From contig NZ_CP087591.1 in the NCBI RefSeq assembly GCF_015594925.2, positions 868,001 through 932,000 on the forward strand: a DNA stretch of 64,000 nt, in the 5' to 3' direction. Within the stretch, counting starts at the first letter, position 1; every line of letters begins with the position of its first letter. A program made the translations under genes and the position numbers. This document shows, one piece after another, positions 10,401 through 18,878 of this stretch. The notes beneath the pieces are model-generated. The model was not told where the DNA came from. It searched no databases and worked only from the letters and a program-made list of their open reading frames with translations. The DNA comes from Vibrio sp. VB16 (GTDB taxonomy: Bacteria; Pseudomonadota; Gammaproteobacteria; Enterobacterales; Vibrionaceae).

Positions 10401-10555
10401 CCGCTGCGGCTCTTGGCTATGGGATTATTTTTGCGACGTTGATTACTCTGGTGCTTATTCCTTCGCTATTGCTGATTAATCATGAAATAAGTACCGTGTG
10501 TGGTAATTTAAGAAATAAGATTTTTTATTCTAAGAAGGTAATTAACGAGTGTTAA
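7406..10555 (+). CDS. RND efflux pump, inner-membrane subunit
   Basis: Proton-driven resistance-nodulation-division transporter of 1049 residues with the typical layout: TM1, a large periplasmic porter domain, TM2-7, a second porter domain, TM8-12. The TM4 proton-relay pair Asp408-Asp409 is present in GIVVDDAVVVGES. The first periplasmic loop contains VNYDSGNPNQAEEGIA, seen in the AcrB/hydrophobic-amphiphilic family. Substrate cannot be read from the sequence. The end overlaps the response-regulator gene by 7 bases, so pump and regulator are translationally linked. Confidence 0.92.
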   Translation: MQNSTYSEGIIGWFARNSVAANLLLIATIVMGILSLSELRKEAFPSLAPDRVTISVNYDSGNPNQAEEGIAIKIEEALESVAGIDVITSTSDASGSRVVVEKLNGYPLDTLFTDIKTNVDAINDFPSDADNPVIEKATRQDHAIWVQLYGDADRATLQDLAEKLKSDLLIQPAIRDLDIKAMADPMIAVELDEAKLQAYGLTLSDISDAINAESSSAITTSLRNNEKVVRLKVSEQAYEQQEFANIRLLTLPDGTHVYLGDIANVQETFEDDTYTLSRYNQQSGMAIEIVMDEYGDITKIVDQANQVVDKWHASNYLPQGVQLTTWYDSSTVIKDRLSLLVKNALSGIALVFIILAVFLNLSVAFWVAAGLPFVFFGTLYFMTDRFTGLTINEMTTFGFIMALGIVVDDAVVVGESIYTTRCEEGDSVESTVRGTLKVAVPTIFGVLTTVAAFVAIANVEGRMGEIYAQFGTVVMICLLLSVVESKLILPSHLAHLNTHRVAGKGIWSRIQQGADTGLQWFSSKIYRRAIGVALEYRYAVLVLFLSLFVLVVGMPLTGKVRVSFFPDIVGDTVRGEISMYDDASFGQTEASLLQLESAVIAADASLVAKYGEQESEILNLQVIAESDDNGTVTVEIDSNSVYQSNELLKEWKRLSGIPEGVKKLSIEAKKSMGDNFKVELKSWNTDTIFAAGEELKAKLQSIDGVSGIDDNMSPGEPQYRFELTEQGRSLGLETSDLASQILRSFGGSTVQKFQRDSDEVKVKVRYPENQRQTLADIMEAHIRTSDGSVVPLSTVAKVYTEYQQSEITRIDNLRAVYITASVDKNIIASNELVQKIKTEVMPDLLAQYSGLTIDFSGEAEHQEETTSSMSSVFVMALIAIYALLAIPLRSYVQPILIMMAIPFGIVGAILGHVVNDLTISILSLNGVLALSGVVVNDSLLLVSRFNTLVREKNIAVKEAIFEACTGRLRAVLLTSFTTFAGLAPLLGETSVQAQFLIPAAAALGYGIIFATLITLVLIPSLLLINHEISTVCGNLRNKIFYSKKVINEC

Positions 10556-11223
10556 ATTTACTCTTAGTCGAAGATGATATTGATCTTGCGACCGCAGTGA
10601 TTGATTACCTTGAACTCGAAGGTATTCAGTGTGACCACGCTGCAAATGGCGTGATTGGACTGAACTTAATCGAGAGGAACGATTATCATGCGATTATTCT
10701 CGACTTGAACCTACCGTTAATGCATGGGTTGGCGGTATGTGAATCAATGCGTTCGAAAGGGATCGATACACCAGTTCTGATGCTGACTGCGATGGATAGC
10801 TTAGATGATAAATTAGCTGGGTTTGCTAAAGGTACGGATGATTATTTGATTAAACCTTTTGCAATGGAGGAGCTCATTGTTCGAGCACGAACATTGGCGA
10901 GAAGACGCAGTGGGCAGGCGACGCTGTTGTCCGTCGCAGGTATTAAGCTTGATGTAGAAAAGAAGACGGTATACAGAGAAGGGCGTGAATTAAAACTTTC
11001 ACCTACAGCGATAAAAATATTGGAGTTGCTGCTACGAAATAGTCCTAATCCGGTGTCTAGAACAACAATCACCCAAGTAATTTGGGGTGATGAACAACCG
11101 GAAAGTAATAGCCTTAAAGTTCATATATTCAACTTAAGAAAACAGTTGAACTCTGCTGGAGATAACACGTTAATTCATACTATTCCGGGGTTTGGTTTCT
11201 CCATCGAAGAGACTGAGAAATAG
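10549..11223 (+). CDS. OmpR-family response regulator of the efflux operon
   Basis: Two-domain regulator of 224 residues. The receiver domain (1-115) has the acidic pair EDD at 8-10, the phospho-acceptor Asp52 in IILDLNLP, and Lys102 in DDYLIKPF. The C-terminal winged-helix domain (about 125-220) carries the family patterns LKLSPTAIKILELLL and LKVHIFNLRKQL. It begins with GTG inside the pump gene, with a GAAGG site about 11 bases upstream. It should receive phosphate from the kinase encoded 53 bases downstream and probably binds the TCTTAACC repeats at 4763. Confidence 0.9.
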   Translation: MLNLLLVEDDIDLATAVIDYLELEGIQCDHAANGVIGLNLIERNDYHAIILDLNLPLMHGLAVCESMRSKGIDTPVLMLTAMDSLDDKLAGFAKGTDDYLIKPFAMEELIVRARTLARRRSGQATLLSVAGIKLDVEKKTVYREGRELKLSPTAIKILELLLRNSPNPVSRTTITQVIWGDEQPESNSLKVHIFNLRKQLNSAGDNTLIHTIPGFGFSIEETEK

Positions 11224-11276
11224 CGATATACCGATGATTAGCAAGAGAAATAAAACGAGACAATATTGAGAGTGAA

Positions 11277-12548
11277 ATGAAGATAAGACCAAGCCTTAAG
11301 ATCCGATTTATTGTCAGCATGATTTTACTTGCTTCGGCAATGGCCATTTTTTTTTCCATTTTAACACTCAATTATTTTGAGCAGGGGTTGGATAGAGGAC
11401 AAGAACAAACGATGCGTGACTTTGTTCATGCCAAAGGCATTGAAGAAGGTCGATCTCTTAGTGTCTGGGGATATCATGTCTCAAGTCGTTGGGAAGATAT
11501 GCCAGATAACGTGAAGGTGTCATTTGAAAATCGTCCACCGACAGAAGCATTTAAATTAGATAAACAAACCTACGGCGGAGGAATATTCTCACCACCAGAA
11601 GAAGTAAACCTCATAATGAAAGGGATCAATAAGCAGGGAGAAGTTCGTTATGTCTCAAAGACTTTACTTTTAAGAGAGTCGTTTAAGGGGGTAGGTGAGG
11701 CAAAGTTATTTCCTCATTTTATCTGGGTTATTATTGTTGCTGTAGGCGCTATCATCGTTTTTTCATTGGTATTGTTTGTTCTTATTAGTAAGGTAGCAAG
11801 CCCTGTTGAATCGTTAAAAAACTGGGCGAAGTCTATTGATGGGGAGAAATTAAAACAACCAGTTCCTGATTTTCAATACGGTGAACTAAATACGCTTGCA
11901 GATATCATAAAGACCAGTCTCAGTTCAGTTCAGGAAAGCCTTGAAAGAGAGCGACAGTTTTTAACCCATGCCAGCCACGAATTAAGAACCCCTATTTCTG
12001 TGATTAGAACCAATACGGAATTGTTGAATAAGTTGTATGAAAAAGAACAGGGAACGCCGAAGCAATTTGCGGTCGTTGAGAGAATAGACCGTGCAGGCCG
12101 AACCATGACAAACCTCACTGAAACGCTGCTGTGGTTAAGCCGAGATGATCTGAATTTACCTCAGAGTGACAAGGTCAATCTGAAAGACATGATAGAAGAG
12201 CTTATTATAGAGCTGACTTATCTTTTAAAAAATAAATCGGTAGATCTGGAAGTGACAACATCTGATTACATACTTTGTATTGCGGAAATGCCATGCAGAA
12301 TTGTTCTGGCTAACCTGATTCGTAATGCTTTTCAGCATACCATGGTGGGTAATATTACCGTAATTCAAACAGGAGGTTCTATATCTGTAGTCAATAGCAG
12401 CGTCCAGGAAGCCGCTGAGTCAACAGACCTAGGTTTTGGATTAGGTTTGAGACTGACTAAAAAACTGGCCGATAGGTACGGTTGGCATTATACGGATAGT
12501 TTTGATTCTGCTACCTATAATGCACAAATAGAATTGCGACCTCGTTGA
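11277..12548 (+). CDS. Sensor histidine kinase with degenerate ATP-binding box
   Basis: Inner-membrane kinase of 423 residues, partner of the preceding regulator. There are two membrane segments (about 11-32 and 145-170) flanking a periplasmic domain of about 110 residues, then a HAMP linker, a HisKA domain with phospho-His234 in HASHELRTP, and a compact catalytic domain. In the catalytic domain the N-box (NLIRNAFQHT) and the G2-like GFGLGLRLTKKL are present. The usual DxGxG G1 box is missing, with SISVVNSS in its place, so the ATP lid is short. A GAGAGTG segment precedes the ATG. Confidence 0.88.
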   Translation: MKIRPSLKIRFIVSMILLASAMAIFFSILTLNYFEQGLDRGQEQTMRDFVHAKGIEEGRSLSVWGYHVSSRWEDMPDNVKVSFENRPPTEAFKLDKQTYGGGIFSPPEEVNLIMKGINKQGEVRYVSKTLLLRESFKGVGEAKLFPHFIWVIIVAVGAIIVFSLVLFVLISKVASPVESLKNWAKSIDGEKLKQPVPDFQYGELNTLADIIKTSLSSVQESLERERQFLTHASHELRTPISVIRTNTELLNKLYEKEQGTPKQFAVVERIDRAGRTMTNLTETLLWLSRDDLNLPQSDKVNLKDMIEELIIELTYLLKNKSVDLEVTTSDYILCIAEMPCRIVLANLIRNAFQHTMVGNITVIQTGGSISVVNSSVQEAAESTDLGFGLGLRLTKKLADRYGWHYTDSFDSATYNAQIELRPR

Positions 12549-12593
12549 ATAATAAGTCACCATTTACTGATGAATTATAGGTTGTAAGAATAT

Positions 12594-13457
12594 ATGAAGC
12601 ATCAAACACTGATGAGGGATGATTTGCACACTGACCAGAAACGAATTAAAAAAGCGACTCGTATTGAAAGCGTGATGAATTCGGCTATGTGGCATTTAGG
12701 GCAACGCGATATGACAGAAAGCGAGTTGCTAACGAAGTTACGCATCAAGACCGATAACGAAGTTTGGATCTCTGAGACTCTTGATAAGCTTCGTGGATTC
12801 GGCTATCTGAAATCCAATAAAGCATTCGCAGAGCAGTTCGCGGAACGGTCTTTTATGAGTGAATATGGTAGTGGTTATATACAAGAGAAACTCAAGAAAA
12901 AAGGGATCGTAGACGATCAGATTCGAGACGCTATTGAAAAGGTTAAAACCGATAGGGATATCTGTGAGCAGTCCATGCTTAATGAGTATGTAAACAGCTA
13001 TTATCATGAATTTACGCTGAGTAAAGAACGGCTTCAAGGGACGTTAAAAAAGAGAGGCTTTAGTTATTCACAGGTTAATGAAGCGATCAGTCAGCACGCG
13101 TCATTTTCACAACTAAAATCGAACCTCGAAATCAAAGCGTCTAAAGCCGATATTGAAAAAGAAATATTGAAATATGCACGAAAAGGTAAAGGGGCGACCG
13201 TTATTCGACAGGAGCTACGTCAACGAAAAATCGATATTACCGATTTTGATGTGATCCTCGAAAGATTGGTTAACTCAGAGGATGTGGATTTTTTCTCATT
13301 GTGCTTAACACAGCTAGAAAAAAAATACGACGATTTAAGTAGCCACAAGGAGCGTGGTAAAGCCTACGCCATGCTGAGTCGCAAAGGATTCTCATCAGAG
13401 CAAATACAGTTTGCTTTTAGTGAGATGGGTAATCATAAAGACAGTAATGATGATTAA
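12594..13457 (+). CDS. Extended RecX-like protein
   Basis: Protein of 287 residues resembling RecX, the three-helix-repeat modulator of RecA filaments, but nearly twice the usual 150 or so. A full RecX-like module spans about 28-165: WHLGQRDMTESELLTKL, then LRGFGYLKSNKAFAEQF, then LKKKGIVDDQIRDAIEKV and a third unit ending KKRGFSYSQVNEAI. A further partial module follows (about 190-285), with IRQELRQRKI and ending YAMLSRKGFSSEQIQFAF. It is not beside recA; it follows the efflux kinase by 45 bases on the same strand. A link to efflux regulation is only positional. Confidence 0.72.
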   Translation: MKHQTLMRDDLHTDQKRIKKATRIESVMNSAMWHLGQRDMTESELLTKLRIKTDNEVWISETLDKLRGFGYLKSNKAFAEQFAERSFMSEYGSGYIQEKLKKKGIVDDQIRDAIEKVKTDRDICEQSMLNEYVNSYYHEFTLSKERLQGTLKKRGFSYSQVNEAISQHASFSQLKSNLEIKASKADIEKEILKYARKGKGATVIRQELRQRKIDITDFDVILERLVNSEDVDFFSLCLTQLEKKYDDLSSHKERGKAYAMLSRKGFSSEQIQFAFSEMGNHKDSNDD

Positions 13458-13508
13458 TATAATGCGATTTAACCAACGGCCTATACTCGATAAATTGTTT
13501 ATGTTACT

Positions 13509-14396
13509 TCACGGCATTTGTGACAGATCAGGTTCAATCGATATATGAATGTTGTCACGGTATTCTCCGCCTCTTCTGTCTTTGGTTTCACCCACCACGA
13601 AGTTTATCGGTAAAGATGAACCAGACGTTGAGTCACCACTACGCCACTGACGGCCTGTCTTATGCATATCAATGCTCTTATCCGCTATCGACATTCTATA
13701 TTCGATATCCCATTTAGGATTAAGTGAGTCATGGCGTAAGTTTCCATCATAGTCTGATTCAATGGAGATATAATATCCACCAGTACTCTGAATCCAGAGT
13801 CTTGGGGAGGAGCGTATACTTTTGCCCGTCTCTAGTTCTCCAAAATCGAGGTCATAATGCCTTTGAGAAAGTCCGTAAAACTGAACCTTAGAAGTGGGTA
13901 GCACTTCAGCGTTAATATCCAAATAGATTTTTTTGCCAGTATAGCTTAGCAAGTTACTGCCATTTTCAATGACCGAAGCTTCTAATTTGTTTTGATAAAC
14001 CCCAGCGCTCACCCATTGCTTACCTGGGTATCGTAACTGAATTTTACCGGTGGCATTGTTTTCAGTTAACGGGATGTACCATAATCCGTTTTTTTCAAAT
14101 CCACGCTCTGCATGCCATTCAAAATTTAAGACCTCGAAGTTGGTGCTCTGTAAATGGTCAGAATTTCCACCGATATCGAGTTCAACAATTGCAGTGCAGT
14201 CCTGACCTTCGATATCTGCTCGTATTATATAATTTTGAACCAAAGGCGTATCACTGACAGAGAATACGTCATATCTGGACAGAGAAAATTGAGGCTCGAT
14301 GCTTATTAATCTCGCATTACAATCTCCGTAAGCGTAGGTATTTACAGTAAATAGTAGTAAAGCTAAGAACCATCGTTGGCTATTATTATTCCACAT
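13509..14396 (-). CDS. Probable pilus tip or minor fimbrial protein
   Basis: Secreted protein of 295 residues, last gene of the chaperone-usher operon. It has a signal peptide (hydrophobic 9-22, cleavage near AYG/DC) and a beta-rich body with few cysteines. I do not recognise a named family. Its position after the usher, where tip adhesins are encoded in archaic and CS1-like pilus operons, suggests a tip subunit. The start overlaps the usher end by 11 bases and has a GGGAGA site. The C-terminal region contains the segment PINFVVGETKDRRGG followed by a short beta strand, as in pilin-like end domains. Confidence 0.6.
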   Translation of the reverse strand: MWNNNSQRWFLALLLFTVNTYAYGDCNARLISIEPQFSLSRYDVFSVSDTPLVQNYIIRADIEGQDCTAIVELDIGGNSDHLQSTNFEVLNFEWHAERGFEKNGLWYIPLTENNATGKIQLRYPGKQWVSAGVYQNKLEASVIENGSNLLSYTGKKIYLDINAEVLPTSKVQFYGLSQRHYDLDFGELETGKSIRSSPRLWIQSTGGYYISIESDYDGNLRHDSLNPKWDIEYRMSIADKSIDMHKTGRQWRSGDSTSGSSLPINFVVGETKDRRGGEYRDNIHISIEPDLSQMP

Positions 14397-16857
14397 ATAA
14401 GTCTCCCAAGCGTATCAATACATCGCTTTCTTTAGGCAAGGTAATTTCTATCGACTTCGTGTCTTTTAGAAAAAGATCCAATCGGTATTTTCCCGGACGT
14501 AAGCCGGAAATGGCGAATCGACCTTTTCTATTGGTAAAAAACTCTACTGGGTCGTTTTTACCGTCAGTTTTACCAAGATATATTGCCTCTCCAACAATCA
14601 GAGAAATCGGCTTACCTGTTTTCTTTTCAATTACGTTACCCATCACGGTTAACACTGAGTCTGAACCAACTTGCAGTTTGTATCCTCGTTTATACCCAGG
14701 GTAAAGAGAGAACGCACCGTCGCCTAGGTCATAGCCTGGCGGTAGATCTTCTACATCAAATCCGATCAACTGAGGGTTATACGCAACCAGATCGGGTATA
14801 AGTACATTACTGGTAGAGCGACTGATTACCCTCGCATATTCCGTGTTTCTTATTGGGTCTATTGCCACATTGTTTTCTGCTAAACTCGGGTGTTTAGTCA
14901 CGACAGCAAAGGCCTCGCCGACTTTACGTCCAATAGCCACAGAGGTACCAGAAAAGGCGATCGCACTTGATAATTCTATTTGGCTATTGTGCGTCTGGGT
15001 CTCAAGATCAGTGTCGTCATATCGAGTGTTATGGCTAGCGCTTACCGACATTCGATTGGCGGTATAATCTACCCCTGCATCGATATCTGCATCTGTATCT
15101 CGTTCTCTTCCCACTGAGGCATATGCAGATATTCCACCAGTATTACCTATGCCTTCCCGGTAACTTGCTTCGACAGCCGCATAATCAGTATCGCTCTGGT
15201 AACGGGCAACCACTCTGGTTGCTTTGCTAAGTGGCCAACTCAACGTAAGAGTCGTGTAAAACTCATCGTCTTCATATTCGTTCATTTGATAGTTAAATCG
15301 GGTGCTCCATGACGCAGGTGTCGCGAAAAGAGGACCGGAAAAGCTCGGACCGACAACGGTATAATTGTCGCTCTCTTCAGAGCCGGAGCTATAAGATAAG
15401 GACAACGCTGCCCGCATCCGGAAGCTGATATCCATCGAGCTGAAAAGAGAGACATAATGTTCAACAGTATTTAGTGGTGTCGTCAACGAATCGAAGTCCC
15501 TAACACCAGAGAAATTTTCAGTCTGATAATCATAAATAAGACTGAAGTCAGGATTATATTCATTATCACTGTCAAAACTTGCATCGAATGCGAAGCGAAA
15601 AGCTTCCCCTCCTCCAATATCAGAATGATGGCTACTTGATGCCCATAGCTCAGTGGTTCCAAGTTCAGTAGCAAACAGAATCGAACCGCCGTATTGATAT
15701 AATTCTTCACGAGCTTGCCCATTAATACCCAGAGTCAACCACGGTGTCACGCCTGCTTCTATGTAACCATGGAATAGTTGTTGGTCTGTAAAGTAATCTA
15801 TTTCGTCCCCGTTTATCTCACTGGGTAAACCATAGGCAATGCTGTATTCGAATTCGCCGCTATCAAGAAGGTCATTACCGGTAGCAACAGAAAACTGAAG
15901 TCGTTCTTCCTGACCGCTTGAGTCAGTAATAATTAATTCGACATCATTGTTGCCTTGAGCGAGTGGAATATCGTTTAAATTATAGCTCCCGGCATTCAAG
16001 GTCAGTCGCTGTACGACGATACCATCAAGCACTACGTCTACATTTGACGTACGTTGTAGCGTGAAGCTTTGTGTTGCTCTTGGCCGAACATTTCTTGTTG
16101 GAATAAGCGTGAAATCTCTTGTTATACCGATACCCAAAAGGTCAACGCCGTCCTGAAAAGCGGCGCCAGAATTATACATATCACCCAAAACAAGACGTGT
16201 CCCCTGAGAAGGGAAGTCCATATTGAATCTGGTACCTTCTCTAAGATAATAAGATTCAGCGATATCGGAACTGACATATTCTGATTCGTATTCTAGGTTA
16301 GCTCTGCCTATATTGAATGCTGAGTCAAAACTACTCGTAAAACTGGTTTCACTCGTCGACTGATCATCTTTCTGAACCACCTGCGAGCCAGAGAGAGTGA
16401 CATTGAGATAACCACTGGCCAATGAAGGTTCCAAATAGTTACCATAGTCACCTGCACCTTCAAAAGACAATTGCTGTGTTTGTAGCATTTCAGTAGGTAT
16501 AGATATGACACTTTCTAGCGTTGAAAAATCAAATGTCAGGTCGAGTCCCACGCTTCTAAAGTCTTTTTGAGATAGTTTATCACTTTGGTTTAGATCAGAT
16601 AGTTGGTTGGTGGTTTCTTCTGAAATGAGACCTTTTAATATAAGTAGAGTATCGTTTTTAGGCAGTAATATTTCATCATCAGCAGTGATGATGAGCTGCG
16701 CTTCACCGATGACGCTATCACTCACTCTTAGCAGTGACATAAGTTCTATATCTCTTCCTGTTGGGTTGAGTTTTGCTTGGTTTTCCTGCGCACTAACGAA
16801 CGAAGAAAGTAGTACGACAGAGAAAACGAAGATGATCCTCGTTAACGGGTAATTCAC
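14386..16857 (-). CDS. Chaperone-usher outer-membrane usher
   Basis: Outer-membrane pore and assembly platform of 823 residues. It has a signal peptide, an N-terminal periplasmic domain, a long beta-barrel, and a plug-region segment (around residues 250-325) containing LQRTSNVDVVLDGIVVQR and SYNLNDIPLAQGNNDVEL, which are usher hallmarks. The C-terminus carries a carboxypeptidase-regulatory-like sandwich (GRFAISGLRPGKYRLDLF). This resembles the archaic (sigma) or CS1-type ushers more than FimD/PapC, but the class is a judgement by eye. It starts with GTG overlapping the stop of the second chaperone gene by 4 bases. Confidence 0.85.
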   Translation of the reverse strand: MNYPLTRIIFVFSVVLLSSFVSAQENQAKLNPTGRDIELMSLLRVSDSVIGEAQLIITADDEILLPKNDTLLILKGLISEETTNQLSDLNQSDKLSQKDFRSVGLDLTFDFSTLESVISIPTEMLQTQQLSFEGAGDYGNYLEPSLASGYLNVTLSGSQVVQKDDQSTSETSFTSSFDSAFNIGRANLEYESEYVSSDIAESYYLREGTRFNMDFPSQGTRLVLGDMYNSGAAFQDGVDLLGIGITRDFTLIPTRNVRPRATQSFTLQRTSNVDVVLDGIVVQRLTLNAGSYNLNDIPLAQGNNDVELIITDSSGQEERLQFSVATGNDLLDSGEFEYSIAYGLPSEINGDEIDYFTDQQLFHGYIEAGVTPWLTLGINGQAREELYQYGGSILFATELGTTELWASSSHHSDIGGGEAFRFAFDASFDSDNEYNPDFSLIYDYQTENFSGVRDFDSLTTPLNTVEHYVSLFSSMDISFRMRAALSLSYSSGSEESDNYTVVGPSFSGPLFATPASWSTRFNYQMNEYEDDEFYTTLTLSWPLSKATRVVARYQSDTDYAAVEASYREGIGNTGGISAYASVGRERDTDADIDAGVDYTANRMSVSASHNTRYDDTDLETQTHNSQIELSSAIAFSGTSVAIGRKVGEAFAVVTKHPSLAENNVAIDPIRNTEYARVISRSTSNVLIPDLVAYNPQLIGFDVEDLPPGYDLGDGAFSLYPGYKRGYKLQVGSDSVLTVMGNVIEKKTGKPISLIVGEAIYLGKTDGKNDPVEFFTNRKGRFAISGLRPGKYRLDLFLKDTKSIEITLPKESDVLIRLGDLYVE

Positions 16858-17519
16858 TGCATTTGTCCATAATATTCCCCTGGCTCCACTTGTGTTTGTA
16901 ACGAAAACTCAAAGGAAGTGGATGGGGCGATGAATCGTTCACCTAAAAAACGGTCAATGGCATCTGCACTTTTTCTCTGCAGCCCTTCGAAACGAATGAG
17001 ACTCAAATATGAGAACCGATCACCTGAGTTTGTAATGACGGCTGTACCGTCTTCATCAACGACCAAAGTAATTTCAGCGGCCTGATTTTGAGAAAAAACA
17101 TGTATCAAAGCGTTGTAGTGCATTTGCACTGAAATACCGGATGTGTCTGTGTTGGCAGAGGCGAGAGGAGGCTGGCTAAAGCGGACAAAATAACTCTCGG
17201 ATTGCGGCAATTTTTTGCTGCCTATCCACTGCAAACGAAAAACCTGTGACTTACCCGGTTTCACCATGGCTGCGGGGGGGAAAATAACGAGGTTATCCTC
17301 ATTGCTGTCGCGGGTTACAAACTCACCATTTGATAAGAACTCTAGTCTTTTAACACTGATTTCAAGTGGTATCTGCTGCGTCGAGTTATTCGTCACAACA
17401 ACCTGTGCCATTCGTCCACTTTGAATTTCCATGTCGAGAACGGTGGGTGTAATAATAATGGCGATTACACCCGGACTAATTGTTGATATTAGCAACAGCC
17501 AGAAAGCGCGCTTCCACAT
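16854..17519 (-). CDS. Periplasmic pilus chaperone 2
   Basis: PapD-like periplasmic chaperone of 221 residues with a signal-type hydrophobic N-terminus (about 5-22). The first immunoglobulin-like domain shows the TPTVLDMEIQSGRMAQVVVTN strand region and the subunit-binding strand around VKPGKSQVFRLQWIG, including the basic residue expected to anchor subunit C-termini. It lies 3 bases after chaperone 1 and overlaps the usher, so it is part of one translational unit. Two chaperones in one operon suggest each serves a different subunit. Confidence 0.78.
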   Translation of the reverse strand: MWKRAFWLLLISTISPGVIAIIITPTVLDMEIQSGRMAQVVVTNNSTQQIPLEISVKRLEFLSNGEFVTRDSNEDNLVIFPPAAMVKPGKSQVFRLQWIGSKKLPQSESYFVRFSQPPLASANTDTSGISVQMHYNALIHVFSQNQAAEITLVVDEDGTAVITNSGDRFSYLSLIRFEGLQRKSADAIDRFLGERFIAPSTSFEFSLQTQVEPGEYYGQMQ

Positions 17520-17522
17520 GGC

Positions 17523-18233
17523 TTAATTCGCATTTTCTAGTTTGATATCGACCGTTTTGATATCAAATCCATCAAGCGCTTTCATGGTAAAAATACGTTT
17601 TGAGTTCGGCAGTACTAATGATCCACCAATTAATTCACCAATCTCAGAATTCTTGACGAATAATGAATGACTTTTATCTGAAATGGTCCAATTTGTTCGG
17701 GTGATACGGCCATAGCTATTGCCTGAATTTTCTACCGACACCAACCAGTTATCTTCATTTTTTGTCACACTATTTACGCTTAGGTTTGGGTTGGTGTTTT
17801 TAGGTCTGACATTGAGTAGGGTATCAAACTGCAACAAAAGGCCCAAAGACGCTTGTTCTTGACCAGAACGTGACACTTTTACCTGGCGGACTGAAATTCG
17901 ATATGGTTTTGAAGTTGTGATTGATGGATTGCCCAAATATCGTACGATGACAGCTTGAGAGCGTCCCGGTGCAACGATAGCGCTTGAAGGAATGACGAGC
18001 AAGTCATCCTCGGCAGATTCGGTGGTTTCCTTGCCATACTCATCCATGGTGAATGAGAGCGGAACTAATTCAATCGTTAGGGGGGAATCACCAGTATTGT
18101 CAATTCGCATGGTCATCTGCGATCCTTTCCCGATTGGTGTGATTTCGGCCAACATAGGTTGAACCTTATAGGCCAATGCAGATTGACTCACTAGAAATAG
18201 AAAACTAACCAAAAACAGCCTTGTTATTGTCAT
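17523..18233 (-). CDS. Periplasmic pilus chaperone 1
   Basis: PapD-superfamily chaperone of 236 residues with a clear signal peptide (MTITRLFLVSFLFLVSQSALA). Domain 1 has TPIGKGSQMTMRIDNTGDSP and the conserved IVAPGRSQAVIVRYLG block; domain 2 ends with beta strands around SLVLPNSKRIFTM. It is transcribed after the major pilin and before chaperone 2, separated from the pilin by a strong hairpin at 18255-18277. An AAGGAGTG ribosome site lies directly downstream of that hairpin in the mRNA. Confidence 0.8.
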   Translation of the reverse strand: MTITRLFLVSFLFLVSQSALAYKVQPMLAEITPIGKGSQMTMRIDNTGDSPLTIELVPLSFTMDEYGKETTESAEDDLLVIPSSAIVAPGRSQAVIVRYLGNPSITTSKPYRISVRQVKVSRSGQEQASLGLLLQFDTLLNVRPKNTNPNLSVNSVTKNEDNWLVSVENSGNSYGRITRTNWTISDKSHSLFVKNSEIGELIGGSLVLPNSKRIFTMKALDGFDIKTVDIKLENAN

Positions 18234-18254
18234 CCTAATACACTCCTTGTATTA

Positions 18255-18277
18255 AATGGGAGGCATAGCCTCCCATT
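18255..18277 (-). promoter_or_regulatory. Intercistronic hairpin after major pilin gene
   Basis: A perfect 10-bp inverted repeat (AATGGGAGGC / GCCTCCCATT) with a 3-base loop lies between the pilin and chaperone genes. No long T-run follows on the - strand, so it is more likely a leaky terminator or 3' mRNA stabiliser than a full stop. Such elements commonly raise major subunit levels over downstream chaperone and usher. Confidence 0.7.
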
Positions 18278-18299
18278 GGAAAGTAAGGTAAGTATAGAA

Positions 18300-18791
18300 C
18301 TAGTTTTGCGTTATTTGTATGGTCAATGTATCAGAATAACCACCTGAGAAAGTGGCAGTTTCTGTTGTAGTTACGTCCAATGTGGCAGGAACACCTGTGG
18401 CAAGAGTACCAGAACCACCATAAGATTGACTTGCAGACACATCATTTAAACCAGGGCCGCCAGGAGCGTTAAGCGTTAGAGCCGCTAAACCAGAAGGTGT
18501 AAATACGGCATCATAAGTTAATGCAAAGTCTTCTTGATCATCTGATTCTAATCCACCTTCAGCACTGATTAGAGTTACTGTTGCACCATCGGCATCATTA
18601 CATTGGATTCCTAAAGGAACATTAATAGTTTGGAATCCGGCATCAACCATACCGAAGTCGACCAGTTGAGAATTCATACCGGTAACTTCACACACCGGAG
18701 CTACAAAACCGACCAATTGAACATCACCCGCGTTCGCATTAACTGCAAAAAGAGCCGAAACTGAAATTGCACATAGAGTTAGTTTTTTCAT
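18300..18791 (-). CDS. Probable major pilin subunit
   Basis: Secreted subunit of 163 residues. The start at 18791 gives a signal peptide (MKKLTLCAISVSALFAVNANA) and is preceded by AAGGATATTTCA; a longer frame to 18857 lacks a ribosome site and would hide the signal. The mature part is small, acidic, Ser/Thr/Gly-rich, with two cysteines (VCEVTG and IQCND) placed as in spore-coat-U/archaic pilins, and ends with a beta-strand pattern SDTLTIQITQN. The large intercistronic hairpin behind it supports a highly expressed structural subunit. Confidence 0.75.
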   Translation of the reverse strand: MKKLTLCAISVSALFAVNANAGDVQLVGFVAPVCEVTGMNSQLVDFGMVDAGFQTINVPLGIQCNDADGATVTLISAEGGLESDDQEDFALTYDAVFTPSGLAALTLNAPGGPGLNDVSASQSYGGSGTLATGVPATLDVTTTETATFSGGYSDTLTIQITQN

Positions 18792-18878
18792 TGAAATATC
18801 CTTTATCAATTTTTGATGATTAGCTGTTACCACTGACTGTAGTCTGAGGTCTTCCATATTCTGCCTATTGCAAGTTGA

